9,025 bases of DNA, from positions 1 to 9,025 of the forward strand of contig JACQWU010000058.1 of the NCBI GenBank assembly GCA_016209155.1, written 5' to 3'. Of this stretch, positions 1 through 7,541 are shown piece after piece. Positions within the stretch are counted from its first letter, which is position 1; every line of letters starts with the position of its first letter. Made by a program: the position numbers and the translations under genes. This DNA comes from Candidatus Desantisiibacteriota bacterium (lineage in GTDB: Bacteria; JACRDZ01). Under the pieces are notes generated by a model. The model did not search any database, was not told where the DNA came from, and saw nothing but the letters and a program-made list of their open reading frames with translations.

Positions 1-820
1 ATTTTTGAGCATTTAATTAATGCTGAACAAATTATTGATAAATATATATATAATAATGATAAAAACTACTTAGAGATAAAAGAGATAGACCTGGACGGAG
101 ATGGATTAAATGAAATAATTGTAAATACACCTCTGGTGAATTTTTATCTGTCTCCTCATAGAGGAGGATGTGTTTTTGAATTAGATTTTAAACCGTGTCT
201 ATTTAATCTTCTGGATACATTAAAGAGAAGAAAAGAATTTTATCATAAGAAAATACAACAGCAGCAGACACAATTCAAATATGATAATGAAGGTACAAAA
301 AGTATTCATGAAATTTTTAACAGTAAAGAGGCAGGATTAGAAAAATATTTAAATTATGACTGGTACGAGCATAAATACCTGCTGGATCATTTTTTGGAAG
401 AAGATTCAACTTTAGAAAATTTCAGACAGGGTGTTTATAAGGAACGGGGTAATTTTGTAACAGAACCTTATGTATGTGATATAAAAAATACTCAGAATTT
501 TTTGATGGTTTTATTTAAAAAAGACGGAGATGTTCTATGTAAAGGCCAGAATTCTGGAGAATAAAACATTGAATAGTATTGGAAAAGAGGAAAGTGTTTC
601 CTGCCTTGAAGTTTGGGATGAATGGCTTAGACTTAAACTTGAATTTAAATTTACAGCTCCATGTTTATTATGGAGATTTCCGATAGAAACAATTTCTCAG
701 TCAGAAAACGGTGTTGAAAAAATTTATCAAAACTCTGTTATTTTATCAAGCTGGAAGTTTTTAATCCCGGGTGGTGAAGAGTGGAAAACTAATATTAGAA
801 ATACAATTCAAAAAATTTAA
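1..820 (+). pseudogene. GH57 alpha-amylase/4-alpha-glucanotransferase-like, C-terminal part, frameshifted
   Basis: This is the 3' end of a gene entering from the left edge; frame 1 is open from base 1 to the stop at 562-564. The translation has the C-terminal beta-domain pattern of GH57 glucanotransferase/amylase proteins (DUF1925/DUF1926 region): DLDGDGLNEIIV, SPHRGG, FELDFK, then NLLDTLKRRKEFYH. The next conserved block (LENKTL, LLWRFPIETISQSENG, SSWKFLIPGGEEW) is in frame 2, read from about 506 to the stop at 818-820. The two halves fit one domain, so one extra base, or two missing ones, lies between about 506 and 562; 535-556 fits the domain best, and an A6 run at 517-522 is another candidate. 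Family members act on alpha-1,4-glucans. The catalytic barrel would lie upstream of the window and cannot be checked. This could be a real pseudogene or a sequencing error. ptsH follows 34 bases downstream on the same strand. Confidence 0.8.
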
Positions 821-854
821 AGAAAGGGCGTATTAATATACTGCTTAATTGATT

Positions 855-1124
855 ATGAGAATAGAAAAAGAACTGGTTCTTAAAAATAAGCTGGGATTAC
901 ATGCAAGACCGGCGGCAATGTTTGTACAGGTGGCAAATAAATTTAAATCAGATATTTTTTTAAGTAAAGATTCACAGTCTGTAAATGGTAAAAGCATAAT
1001 GGGAATTTTAACATTAGCCGCTGAACATGGAAGCATAATACATATAGTAATTGATGGTCCTGATGCAGAAAGCATGATGAGTGAAGTAGTAGCATTATTT
1101 GAAAGTTGTTTTAGGGAAATTTAA
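855..1124 (+). CDS. ptsH: Phosphocarrier protein HPr
   Basis: This encodes an 89-residue HPr, the small cytoplasmic phosphocarrier that takes phosphate from enzyme I. Seen directly: the active-site motif GLHARPAA with His16 (His15 in most HPrs), and NGKSIMG with Ser47, equivalent to the regulatory Ser46 phosphorylated by HPr kinase in many bacteria. Length matches the usual 85-90 residues. I chose ATG 855 because it places the histidine correctly; an in-frame TTG at 849 is the only alternative before a stop at 846. Neither has a well-placed Shine-Dalgarno; the nearest purine run (agaaaggg, 821-828) is about 26 bases from ATG 855. ptsI starts 28 bases downstream, so the two are probably co-transcribed. 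With no enzyme II nearby, the role could be sugar uptake or purely regulatory. Confidence 0.95.
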   Translation: MRIEKELVLKNKLGLHARPAAMFVQVANKFKSDIFLSKDSQSVNGKSIMGILTLAAEHGSIIHIVIDGPDAESMMSEVVALFESCFREI

Positions 1125-1152
1125 TAAGTTTATGAAGATAAAGGAATAATTT

Positions 1153-2925
1153 ATGGAAAAATTAAAAAATTTAAAAGAAAAAACATTAAGAGGAATAGCG
1201 GCTTCCGCAGGCGTTATTATTGCAAAGTCATATGTATTAAATGAAAAAGCTTTTAACGTTTTTAACATTAAGAAAAAAAGTATATCGGAATCTGAAGTAC
1301 CTGTAGAAATCGAAAGATTTAATAATGCTATTACCGCCACACGAAACCAATTGCTTAATTTACAGCAGAAAATTTCACGTGAAATGGATGAAAAACATGC
1401 TCATATTTTTCAGGCACATCTTCTTATTTTGGAAGATCCCATGCTTATCAAAGAAACAATTCAGAAAGTAACTGAAGAAAAAATGAATGTTGAATATGAG
1501 CTTAACTTAGTTCTTGAAAAAATATCAAATGTCTTTGAAAAGATGAATGACGGATATCTAAAGGAAAGATTAAGTGATATTAAGGATGTGGGTAATAGAC
1601 TTCTAAGAAATTTGCTGGGAGAAAAACACGCGTCATGGGAAAATATGGAAAAAGATGTAATTATTGTTGCTTATGATCTTTCTCCATCAGATACAGCAAT
1701 TATGCATAAGGAAAAAGTCGCAGGTTTTGTTACAGATGTCGGGGGAAAAACATCTCATACAGCAATTATGGCCCGTTCATTAGAAATACCTGCGGTAGTC
1801 GGGCTGGAAATTATTACTCAGGAAGTTTCATCAGGAGATATTTTAATTATTGATGGTAATGAAGGGATTGTTATCATTAATCCCAAAGCCGCTACAATAA
1901 AAAAGTATAAGCAATTACAGGAAAAAATAGAAAAAGCCGAAAAAGAACTTTCTAAACTTAAAAATTTACCCGCTGTTACTTTGGATAATTATCGTATTCA
2001 TTTGCATGCAAATATAGAATTCCCGGGTGAAATTGATTCTGTATTGGAACACGGAGCGGAAGGTATAGGCCTTTACCGGACAGAATTCCTTTTTATGAAC
2101 AGAGAGCAATTTCCTTCAGAGGAGGAACGGCTTGAGGCATTTCGTGGGGTAGTAGCCAAGATGGCTCCTCGTCCAGTTACGATAAGAACTCTGGACCTTG
2201 GGGGAGATAAGTTTATTTCATATCTTAACATATCAGGTGAGATGAACCCTTACCTGGGGTTACGCGCAATAAGGCTGTGCTTACAGAATATAGAGATGTT
2301 TAAAACTCAATTAAAAGCTATTTTGAGGGCAAGTATTTTAAAGAATTTAAGGATAATGTTTCCCATGATTTCCGGTCTTGATGAATTAATAAAGGTTAAA
2401 GCTATATTGAATGAGGTGAAAAATGACCTTCGGAAAAAAAGAATTCCTTTTGATGAGAATATAAAAGTAGGGGCCATGATAGAAATTCCTTCAGCCGCAA
2501 TGATAGCCGATATCCTGGCGCGTGAAGTCGATTTTTTTAGTATAGGAACAAATGACTTAATTCAATATACTTTAGCTGTTGAAAGAGCCAATGAGAAAGT
2601 TGCGTATCTTTATGATCCGTTGCACCCTGCCGTATTACGCTTAATTAAACTGGTAATAGATGCTGCCGGCAAATATAATATAGATGTAAGTATGTGCGGT
2701 GAAATGGCAAGCGATCCATCTGCTGTTATGATACTTACAGGTATGGGATTAAAAGAATTAAGTATGAGTCCGGTAATTATACCTGAAATTAAAAAAATAA
2801 TAAGAGCCACAAGTTTTAAGGAAGCAGGGACTTTGACGGAAAAAGCTTTACATCTGGTGTCTTCAGAAAAAGTTGAAAAATTGGTTAATAATGCTGTAAA
2901 GGAGTTAGGAAATATGGGTATTTAA
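1153..2925 (+). CDS. ptsI: PTS enzyme I (phosphoenolpyruvate-protein phosphotransferase)
   Basis: Enzyme I autophosphorylates from phosphoenolpyruvate and passes the phosphate to HPr in the cytoplasm. At 590 residues it is the normal length for the carbohydrate-type enzyme, with no N-terminal GAF domain as in the nitrogen-PTS form. Domain order: N-terminal HPr-binding helical domain (about 10-150), swivelling phosphohistidine domain with GGKTSHTAIMAR and active His202, a linker helix (about 255-275), then the PEP-binding barrel with GIGLYRTEFLF (Arg309), TIRTLDLGGDK, FFSIGTNDLIQYTLA and the catalytic cysteine in SMCGEMA (Cys515). These are all offset by 13 from the E. coli residues His189, Arg296 and Cys502, which supports an intact enzyme. 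The start ATG has aagga at 1141-1145, seven bases away. It follows ptsH by 28 bases, in the standard ptsHI arrangement. Confidence 0.97.
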   Translation: MEKLKNLKEKTLRGIAASAGVIIAKSYVLNEKAFNVFNIKKKSISESEVPVEIERFNNAITATRNQLLNLQQKISREMDEKHAHIFQAHLLILEDPMLIKETIQKVTEEKMNVEYELNLVLEKISNVFEKMNDGYLKERLSDIKDVGNRLLRNLLGEKHASWENMEKDVIIVAYDLSPSDTAIMHKEKVAGFVTDVGGKTSHTAIMARSLEIPAVVGLEIITQEVSSGDILIIDGNEGIVIINPKAATIKKYKQLQEKIEKAEKELSKLKNLPAVTLDNYRIHLHANIEFPGEIDSVLEHGAEGIGLYRTEFLFMNREQFPSEEERLEAFRGVVAKMAPRPVTIRTLDLGGDKFISYLNISGEMNPYLGLRAIRLCLQNIEMFKTQLKAILRASILKNLRIMFPMISGLDELIKVKAILNEVKNDLRKKRIPFDENIKVGAMIEIPSAAMIADILAREVDFFSIGTNDLIQYTLAVERANEKVAYLYDPLHPAVLRLIKLVIDAAGKYNIDVSMCGEMASDPSAVMILTGMGLKELSMSPVIIPEIKKIIRATSFKEAGTLTEKALHLVSSEKVEKLVNNAVKELGNMGI

Positions 2926-2948
2926 ACCCGCTAAAATCAAAAAATATT

Positions 2949-3776
2949 ATGTTTAAAATTGAATTTCCTCAAGAACTAATAAATGAATATGTATCAGCCA
3001 AACAACATCTGAAGACAGATTATAAAAGTAATAATATAGAAGAAATGATAGATAATGTTGTGGGTTTGTCTGCTTCTTATTCACATACCGCTTATTTTTC
3101 TACAATAGCGAGGATTAATTTTAGTATTACTGAAACCTGTTTTAATAAAATAATACAAAGTAAAAAAATAATTAAGAAAAAAAACTTTAACGGAAAATTA
3201 TTTTTTGTATCAAAAAGTCTGGCGGATATTTTAAATTTAATATTTAATAAAAAATTAAAAGAAGAGAAGATAATATCAGCAAAAACTAAACTGGTGGCTT
3301 CTTATATGTATGCTTTCGGGCCGGTCTCTTTAGAGGATATTATATGGTGGACAGGGTTTAATAAAGAGGATACTGAAAGAACACTTTTTTATTTAGAAAA
3401 GGAAATTATTGCTGTTAATATTGATAATATAACAATGAACTATTATATGCTTAAAACTGATTATGAACAAATGATTAATTGGCGCCCGGAAAAAAAATTA
3501 GAAATAAGTTTTCTCCCTGCACAGGATAATTATATAACAGGATATAATAATTGTGACAGGTTTTTGAGAAATAAAAATGATTTTAGTAAAATTTTTAGTA
3601 GAGGGAAAAAATCCAAACCTGTAGTTCTTATAAATGGAAAAATATTTGGTACATGGGAAATTAAAAACGGAAAGATAAAAACAAAATTATTCAACAATGT
3701 CCCGCAGAATTTAAGTCTAATATTAAATACAGAAAAAGAACGAATAGACAATATACATAATTTAGATTCAAAATAA
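2949..3776 (+). CDS. Divergent AlkZ/YcaQ-like winged-helix DNA-binding protein
   Basis: A 275-residue protein of the winged-helix (HTH_42) family that includes the DNA glycosylases AlkZ and YcaQ. Recognisable blocks are GLSAS near the N-terminus (39-43), the helix-turn-helix signature GPVSLEDIIWWTGF (124-137), FLPAQDNYITGY (188-199) and KPVVLINGKIFGTW (224-236), in the family order. It is shorter than the usual 350-400 residues. The position that normally reads GLQAQ, carrying the catalytic glutamines, is GLSAS, and the usual W-x-MRGTLH-like stretch appears as NFNGKLFFV (79-87). It therefore may bind DNA without glycosylase activity; that is inference. The start is 24 bases after ptsI, without a clear Shine-Dalgarno. 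It is basic and lysine-rich. Its 3' end overlaps the opposing TPR gene by 9 bases. Family assignment is fairly sure; function is not known. Confidence 0.75.
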   Translation: MFKIEFPQELINEYVSAKQHLKTDYKSNNIEEMIDNVVGLSASYSHTAYFSTIARINFSITETCFNKIIQSKKIIKKKNFNGKLFFVSKSLADILNLIFNKKLKEEKIISAKTKLVASYMYAFGPVSLEDIIWWTGFNKEDTERTLFYLEKEIIAVNIDNITMNYYMLKTDYEQMINWRPEKKLEISFLPAQDNYITGYNNCDRFLRNKNDFSKIFSRGKKSKPVVLINGKIFGTWEIKNGKIKTKLFNNVPQNLSLILNTEKERIDNIHNLDSK

Positions 3777-4484
3777 CCGTTTTTTGCTGTAACTGCCTGC
3801 AAGTTTCTGTTTTTGGCTCATCGATATTTTTTCCAGATGGAACTGATACCACATATCCCCGTAATTTTTCATTTTCATTTTTTCATTATTACGTAATGCG
3901 CCTAAATTATTTTTTATTTTATCATCAAGAGGATTTTTTTTCTGGCCCAGTGTAAGAATTTTTATGGCTTCTTCCTGTTGTCCGATTTTCGCCAGACAAA
4001 AAGCATACAAATTCCACAAGAATCCTTCTTTTGCATTTGCTCTTGTTGCTTTTTCAAAAGTTTCTATCATTTTTTTCTTATTGTATCTTTTCATATAAAT
4101 AACTGCCAGCATACCCTGTGCAACCCAATGTTTTACAAAGGATTTTTCGAGATAACCAAAAGCTGTATCGAATTCTTTTTTTGTATAATAAATAACACCT
4201 ATTTGAGAATTCAGTTGAGATTTTATGAACGGATGGCGATTACTGTATTTATAACCGGAATTAAGCAGTTTAATAGCATAATCTATCCGGCCGGCTTGTA
4301 ATTCACGGGCAGCATTATCCATAATTTCGTTTATATATTTCATGACTTGCTTCCCGAGAAAGAACATTGAAGCAAAAGATAAAACAAGTCCAATAAGTAT
4401 GGAAATCCATAAGGGACTATTTATAAAAAATAGAATCAAAAAACCTGCTATCCCTATTATTAATGATATACTAATATTTATCAT
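3768..4484 (-). CDS. Membrane-anchored TPR-repeat protein
   Basis: A 238-residue protein of unknown specific function. The N-terminus has two hydrophobic segments (about 3-22 and 25-44) that would anchor it in the inner membrane as a hairpin. After these come helical repeats of TPR type: about 55-82 (NAARELQAGRIDYAIKLLNSG), 91-118 (IGVIYYTKKEFDTAFGYLEKS), 120-150 and 154-187 (WNLYAFCLAKIGQQEEAIKIL), ending near the NPLDDKIKNNLG turn typical of a last repeat. The C-terminal 40 residues are basic and polar. TPR arrays bind other proteins, so it is probably a scaffold or assembly factor facing the cytoplasm or periplasm. ATG 4484 lies 12 bases after the iscU-like stop, so translation is probably coupled; the Shine-Dalgarno is weak. 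The gene is convergent with the AlkZ-like gene. Confidence 0.8.
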   Translation of the reverse strand: MINISISLIIGIAGFLILFFINSPLWISILIGLVLSFASMFFLGKQVMKYINEIMDNAARELQAGRIDYAIKLLNSGYKYSNRHPFIKSQLNSQIGVIYYTKKEFDTAFGYLEKSFVKHWVAQGMLAVIYMKRYNKKKMIETFEKATRANAKEGFLWNLYAFCLAKIGQQEEAIKILTLGQKKNPLDDKIKNNLGALRNNEKMKMKNYGDMWYQFHLEKISMSQKQKLAGSYSKKRLF

Positions 4485-4496
4485 AGTTCTTAATTA

Positions 4497-4898
4497 TTAC
4501 CCCACATCATGAATATTCTCTTCTTTAATCTCTACTATGGGAGAAGGTTGTCCTTTACGTTTATAATAGTCATCAATAGCAGCGGAACAATGCATTTTTA
4601 TTTTTGGCAGACCTCCTAATGCTGATGCTACGGCATTATTCGTGATTTTAAGAGCCTCTTCAATAGTCTTTCCTTTTATCATTTCTGTCACCATTGAACT
4701 TGTTGCAATTGCAGCACCGCATCCAAAGGTTTTGAACTTAGCATCAGTTATAATATTATCTTTTATTTTAATATATAACTTCATAATATCTCCGCAGACA
4801 GGATTCCCGACACTGCCAATTCCATCTGCATCAGTTATTTCTCCCACATTACGCGGATTCATAAAGTAGTCCATCATCTTAGAGCTATATTCTTCCAT
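4497..4898 (-). CDS. iscU: IscU/NifU N-terminal-type Fe-S cluster assembly scaffold
   Basis: A 133-residue scaffold protein on which Fe-S clusters are built from sulfur delivered by a cysteine desulfurase, then handed to apoproteins in the cytoplasm. Seen in the sequence: the N-terminal MMDYFMNPRNVGE typical of IscU/NifU, and the three ligand cysteines in PVCGD (Cys35, with Asp37), FGCGAA (Cys60) and KMHCSAA (His103-Cys104). LPKIK stands where many IscU proteins have the chaperone-binding LPPVK. It lacks the extra domains of full-length NifU. ATG 4898 is preceded by gggagg at 4904-4909, five bases away, which fixes the start; a longer reading from 4970 would begin inside a hairpin and add non-conserved residues. 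No desulfurase gene (iscS/nifS) is in the window. The symbol is by domain type; nifU would be an equally common label. Confidence 0.93.
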   Translation of the reverse strand: MEEYSSKMMDYFMNPRNVGEITDADGIGSVGNPVCGDIMKLYIKIKDNIITDAKFKTFGCGAAIATSSMVTEMIKGKTIEEALKITNNAVASALGGLPKIKMHCSAAIDDYYKRKGQPSPIVEIKEENIHDVG

Positions 4899-4903
4899 AA
4901 TTT

Positions 4904-4909
4904 CCTCCC
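4904..4909 (-). promoter_or_regulatory. Ribosome binding site deciding the iscU start
   Basis: The minus strand reads gggagg five bases before ATG 4898. It is a near-consensus Shine-Dalgarno and rules out the longer in-frame start at 4970, which would lie within the 4963-5009 hairpin. Confidence 0.8.
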
Positions 4910-4962
4910 GTTTTAAACGGTAATGATAAAAAATTAACCATAGAGAAACCTTTTTATCTGGA

Positions 4963-5009
4963 TGTGCCATTAATACCCTGCCTTTCTAAGGCAGTGTATT
5001 AATGGCACA
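4963..5009. repeat. Long perfect-arm hairpin upstream of iscU
   Basis: Arms tgtgccattaatac (4963-4976) and gtattaatggcaca (4996-5009) are exact reverse complements. After one mismatch (4977/4995), a further seven pairs form (ctgcctt 4978-4984 with aaggcag 4988-4994) around a 3-base loop. That is a 22-position stem with a single mismatch. Neither strand has a T-run directly after it, so it is not a classic intrinsic terminator. It sits in the 176-base gap between jag and iscU and would be in the leader of an iscU transcript or in a read-through jag-iscU mRNA, where it could act as a processing or stabilising element. It may also be a dispersed palindrome. Confidence 0.85.
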
Positions 5010-5041
5010 AAATAAAGAATAAAGAATTCCTATCAGAGACA

Positions 5042-5076
5042 GAAGATACCCTGCGGTCTCTGCCGCAGGGTTCTTC
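5042..5076. repeat. G+C-rich hairpin at the 3' end of jag (possible terminator)
   Basis: Nine perfect pairs (accctgcgg 5048-5056 with ccgcagggt 5063-5071) are extended, past an unpaired T at 5047, by five more (gaaga 5042-5046 with tcttc 5072-5076). It starts on the jag stop codon (5075-5077). On the minus strand the following bases are only moderately T-rich, so this would be a weak or Rho-assisted terminator or a 3' stabiliser. The 6-base loop is complementary to bases 5034-5039. Confidence 0.75.
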
Positions 5077-5725
5077 ATTGTTTTAAGGAATTGATAGGTG
5101 ACATAACCACTGAACGATACTCCCCGGTACCTTTGCTGAAAGTACGGATTGCATCGTCATTATCAAGAGCCATATAAATGACTTTACGTTCTTCGGGGCA
5201 AAGAGGTTCAAGAACTATTTCTTTTTTAGTCTCTTTTACTTTTTCCGCATAACGCAAGGCAACATTTTTTAATATTTCTTCACGATTTTTTCTGTATTTT
5301 CCCACATTCAGTATTATTCTTTTCTTTGCTACCTGTTCTTTGTTATTATATATTAGATTTACTAAATGCTGCAAAGAATTGATTGTGCTTCCCCATTTCC
5401 CAATCATAATACCTTCTTCCGTACTATTAAGATCAACATAGATTTTTTCCCGGCCTTCACGGATACTTTTAATATTATGATTAATATCCATACTTTCAAG
5501 AAATTTAGTTAGAAGCTGTTCAATCTGATCCTTTTTTTCATTTTCCGTTAGTACTTCCTTCATGGTGATTTTTATTCGAACATTTTTTTTCCGGCTAAAG
5601 AATCCTTTGCTTTTACCGGAATCGATCACTTCAATATTAACTTTTTCCTCTGAAACGCTCATTTTATTTAGTGCTTTTTGAAGAGCTTCTTCATAGGTTT
5701 TCCCTTCTTCTTCAATACTATGCAT
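5075..5725 (-). CDS. jag: Jag (SpoIIIJ-associated) RNA-binding protein
   Basis: A 216-residue cytoplasmic RNA-binding protein of the Jag/KhpB family, linked to membrane protein insertion and cell envelope growth and usually encoded next to yidC, as here. Domains: Jag_N (1-55, GKTYEEALQKAL and the basic SKGFFSRKK), a linker, a KH domain (about 75-145) with the GxxG loop as IGKWG (109-112), and an R3H domain (about 150-212) ending in RTFSKGTGEYRSVVMSP. The R3H signature Arg-x3-His appears as R180-KVI-Y184, with tyrosine replacing histidine. The start at ATG 5725 is chosen because ggaggg (5732-5737) lies six bases upstream and Jag_N normally begins here; an in-frame ATG at 5755 has no such support. 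The yidC stop lies 69 bases upstream. A strong hairpin begins at its stop codon. Confidence 0.93.
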   Translation of the reverse strand: MHSIEEEGKTYEEALQKALNKMSVSEEKVNIEVIDSGKSKGFFSRKKNVRIKITMKEVLTENEKKDQIEQLLTKFLESMDINHNIKSIREGREKIYVDLNSTEEGIMIGKWGSTINSLQHLVNLIYNNKEQVAKKRIILNVGKYRKNREEILKNVALRYAEKVKETKKEIVLEPLCPEERKVIYMALDNDDAIRTFSKGTGEYRSVVMSPINSLKQ

Positions 5726-5794
5726 AATAAACCCTCCGAGTTTTACATAGTTCAAGATTATGTTTTTATGATATTAAATTTTATAACAATTTTT

Positions 5795-7498
5795 CTATGA
5801 TTGCAAGGCAATTTTTTTATTAATAAAATATTGATGAATAATAGTTAATACATTATTCAAAAACCAATATAATACAAGTCCTGACGGCATCTTATAAAAC
5901 ATTACTCCAAAAATTACAGGAAGACCAAATAAAAGAAAATTTTGTTGAAGTTTTTCATCTTTGGTTGATTTTGGATTATTATGCGCAGTCATCTTCTGCT
6001 GGAAAACCATGGAAACCAGCATAAAGATAGGTAATATATTAATTGCTATCGAGCCAATATGTGTAATAGTATCAGGTTTGGAAAGATCTGTGATCCACCA
6101 TATAAAAGGAGCATGTCGGAGTTCAATTGCGTTATTTAATGTATTATAAAATGCGAGAAAAATGGGTATTTGCACCAGCATCGGCAGACATCCGCCAAAT
6201 GGATTTACTTTTTTATCTTTATATAATTTCATTATTTCTGCATTTAGGCGTTGTGCATCACTTTTATACTTTTGTTTCAGAATTTCCACTTCGCCCTGTA
6301 TTCCCTGCATCTTTTTCATTGAGATATGACTTTTTTCTGTTAAAGGCATGAATATTATTTTAATAATTATTGTAATAATTATAATACCCATTCCATAATT
6401 ATGTACAAGGCTGAATAAATATCGTAAAACTATCAGCAGTCCTTTGCTCATAAAACCAAAAAAACCAAAATTAATATTTTCTTCCAGGCTTTTGCCCAGA
6501 GTACTGAGTTTTTCATATTCTTTAGGTCCAATGTAGATTTCAGTCTTTTCTTCGATTTCAGCACCGGGAGATAAGGTTTTGCTTTTCATTACTAAACCTA
6601 TATTGCATAAATTTTTTTCGTCTTTATTTGTTTTATCAATAAATAAAGATTTAGTATCCTCACCCGGTAAAAACACACAGACAAAATATTTATTTGCGAT
6701 AGATATCCAGTTGTTGTTATTTTTAGATATATCTACATTATCAATCGGAAATGACTCGCTTTTTTCTATTTTATGAATAGTGTGATGCTTTACTTTATTC
6801 GCTATGCAAGTAACAATACTATTTTCGCTAATTCCTATTTCGGTATCATTTAGCAGAGGCTCCCATAATAATTTATGGTCAGCTACAAGATGCTCCGAAT
6901 TATCTAAATTTATAATTTTTATTTTAATGGAAACAAGATAACTATTATCTTCCAATGTGAATTCTTTTATAAATTTGAGATAGGGCAGATTAGTGTTTTG
7001 TGTTTTATTAATTGTATAACTAAAATTTATTATCGATTTGTGATCTTCTTTCTTAATTTCAACATCCCATAATTTAAAATTCAGTTCTTTATCCAGAGCC
7101 GCTTCATTAAGGTAAATACCTAATGGGTAAAAGTTATTTTTTTCATTTAAATCAATCAGCTTGATATTTTCATTTTTATTATCATTATATTTTTTTAATG
7201 ATACCTGTTTTATAATTCCGCCAAGATTCGTAAAAATTATTTTAATTAACTGATTTTCAAGTATTACTTCTTTTTTTTCTATTTCATTTATAAGGAAAGA
7301 AGTATCCATATTTTCTGCCGTGAGCATTCCCTTTTCATTGTTTTCATTAAATCTCTCTGCTATCGGAGATACAGGCATAGAGGTTCCTATTTTTTGATTT
7401 TTTACAGGACCGGGTTGATTCTGAGGTTGAAATAAGTACGTCCATATAACCATAATAGCTACTGATAAAACTATAGCCAATAACATTCTTTTTTCCAT
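5795..7498 (-). CDS. yidC: Membrane protein insertase YidC
   Basis: A 567-residue inner-membrane insertase that helps membrane proteins fold and insert, alone or with the Sec translocon. Layout is that of Gram-negative YidC: an N-terminal transmembrane helix (about 5-22), a large periplasmic beta-domain (about 60-330, with NLGGIIKQVSLKKY typical of its start), then the conserved insertase core. Core landmarks are GIIIITIIIKIIFMPLT (371-387), the cytoplasmic helical hairpin with MKLYKDKKVNPFGGCLPMLVQ (423-443), ELRHAPFIWWITDLS and a final MPSGLVLYWFLNNV (537-550). The position of the functionally important arginine (E. coli Arg366) is Lys380 here, a substitution common outside proteobacteria. 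The start ATG has gggagaa a short distance upstream. It is part of the rpmH-rnpA-yidD-yidC-jag cluster, separated from yidD by a 111-base gap holding a perfect palindrome. Confidence 0.97.
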   Translation of the reverse strand: MEKRMLLAIVLSVAIMVIWTYLFQPQNQPGPVKNQKIGTSMPVSPIAERFNENNEKGMLTAENMDTSFLINEIEKKEVILENQLIKIIFTNLGGIIKQVSLKKYNDNKNENIKLIDLNEKNNFYPLGIYLNEAALDKELNFKLWDVEIKKEDHKSIINFSYTINKTQNTNLPYLKFIKEFTLEDNSYLVSIKIKIINLDNSEHLVADHKLLWEPLLNDTEIGISENSIVTCIANKVKHHTIHKIEKSESFPIDNVDISKNNNNWISIANKYFVCVFLPGEDTKSLFIDKTNKDEKNLCNIGLVMKSKTLSPGAEIEEKTEIYIGPKEYEKLSTLGKSLEENINFGFFGFMSKGLLIVLRYLFSLVHNYGMGIIIITIIIKIIFMPLTEKSHISMKKMQGIQGEVEILKQKYKSDAQRLNAEIMKLYKDKKVNPFGGCLPMLVQIPIFLAFYNTLNNAIELRHAPFIWWITDLSKPDTITHIGSIAINILPIFMLVSMVFQQKMTAHNNPKSTKDEKLQQNFLLFGLPVIFGVMFYKMPSGLVLYWFLNNVLTIIHQYFINKKIALQS

Positions 7499-7541
7499 AA
7501 AATTATTCTCCCAAATTATTTAACAAATAATGCCAAAAATT

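Noticed and set aside
845-1075. Minus-strand open frame across ptsH
   Set aside because: It lies wholly within a clearly conserved HPr gene and shows no family pattern of its own.
3978-4301. Plus-strand open frame opposite the TPR gene
   Set aside because: The minus strand here encodes recognisable TPR repeats; the opposite frame is a cysteine/phenylalanine-rich shadow.
4899-4970. N-terminal extension of the IscU-like protein from ATG 4970
   Set aside because: The extra 24 residues match nothing in the family, the start falls inside a palindrome, and ATG 4898 has a strong Shine-Dalgarno.
6344-6394. Loss of the YidC pore arginine (Lys380)
   Set aside because: Lysine at this position is common in YidC from several phyla, so it is not evidence of a defective protein.
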